A stretch of DNA of 64,000 bases. Origin: Isoetes taiwanensis (taxonomy: Eukaryota > Streptophyta > Lycopodiopsida > Isoetales > Isoetaceae). The stretch lies in NCBI GenBank assembly GCA_021234155.1, contig JAJEKV010000039.1, forward strand, positions 13,874,939-13,938,938, read 5' to 3'. The position numbers and the translations under genes were made by a program. Position 1 is the stretch's first letter. Each line of letters opens with the position of its first letter. The notes beneath the pieces are model-generated. The model searched no databases and was not told the origin of the DNA. It saw only the letters and a list, made by a program, of their open reading frames with translations. This document shows positions 63,691 through 64,000 of the stretch, piece by piece.

Positions 63691-64000
63691 GTTCGTTTTA
63701 GTCCGACCTGGAGACGATGAAACTCCAACGCGGGTTGGGCTTTTACGTAAGAAGATGCCATCCTAGATCCGTGAGTCTACCAATTATGGTCACATTTTAT
63801 GTATCATGATGGATGCCCGTTGGTCGCGGACTATATTGTGTTGCTTAACTAAACGCTACGCACCCAATCCATCAGATCCATCAAGGTATGAGAAGTTAGA
63901 TGCCATACATTATGCATGGGATGCAAATGGCAAAAGACCAAGACTGCTCGTGATTCCAAAATACATTGTTGACATGTGGGGGACATAGCATTAGCTAAAA
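63691..64000 (+). pseudogene. Probable tail of the HTHEDID gene, cut by the window edge
   Basis: Plus-strand text in a new frame reads NPSDPSRYEKLDAIHYAWDA then NGKRPRLLVIPKYIVDMWGT. 'YExLDxxH' resembles the family end only loosely. The window ends 12 bp after this frame's stop codon (63,988), so any later coding cannot be seen. Confidence 0.35.

Overview
This window looks like nuclear DNA of a land plant. The one gene that looks intact and is confidently recognised is a cytosolic ribosomal protein gene (uS5, plant RPS2). It has a plant-type protein sequence, one short GT-AG intron, and telo-box motifs (AAACCCTAA) in its leader or promoter. Most of the rest is decayed transposable elements in AT-rich, gene-poor DNA: Ty1/copia, Ty3/gypsy chromovirus, LINEs, MULE-like elements and foldback or MITE elements. 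I cannot name the species. The element mix and low gene density fit a large, repeat-rich genome, and a non-seed plant or gymnosperm is only a guess.

Layout. 1-11.9 kb: mostly noncoding, with a MITE near 2 kb and a possible copia RNase H scrap near 5.5 kb. 11.9-18.3 kb: a decayed minus-strand copia element split by a 3.4-kb plus-strand LINE, with a 6-bp target duplication and a (TTCTA)n tail. 18.5-22.3 kb: a plus-strand copia element with an internal deletion. Its 3' end carries a 603-bp MULE-like element with a perfect 9-bp target duplication. 24.9-25.9 kb: RPS2 on the minus strand. 26.7-27.5 kb: an (ATC)36 microsatellite and a tandem duplication. 28.2-31.65 kb: 5' part of a second LINE, holding a second copy of the MULE-like family. 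45.58-47.34 kb: its matching 3' part. 48.0-48.4 kb: a MITE. 49.6-55.4 kb: a minus-strand chromovirus with its 3' LTR but no visible 5' LTR. 56.7-57.4 kb: the end of an unrecognised minus-strand protein. 57.8-59.9 kb: a minisatellite built on the palindrome ATGGCGCCAT. 60.2 kb to the end: a decayed gene of the HTHEDID (DUF7869-like) family, split by a 692-bp inverted-repeat element.

The most interesting region is 31.65-45.58 kb. It lies between two halves of a LINE that break at nearly the same point of the reverse transcriptase, so it may be one inserted block of about 14 kb. Its content is unlike the transposons around it. It has small gene-like units with TATA boxes, and most are followed within about 25-250 bp by an inverted repeat starting (G)ATCACACGACG and ending (CGYGGTGATC). 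It has four tandem paralogs (MAS(S/T)SS..., coiled-coil) whose TATA box lies 94-101 bp before the ATG. It has a decayed histone H3-like gene that starts exactly MARTKQTAR, and a short TTAGGG-type telomeric tract fused to one hairpin. One pair of convergent genes ends on a shared hairpin. Compact genes with 3' hairpins recall transcript-end hairpins of some large DNA viruses, so an endogenised large DNA virus or an unknown large mobile element is a hypothesis worth testing. No hallmark viral gene was recognised. Nearly every reading frame there except the coiled-coil gene at 38.3 kb is broken.
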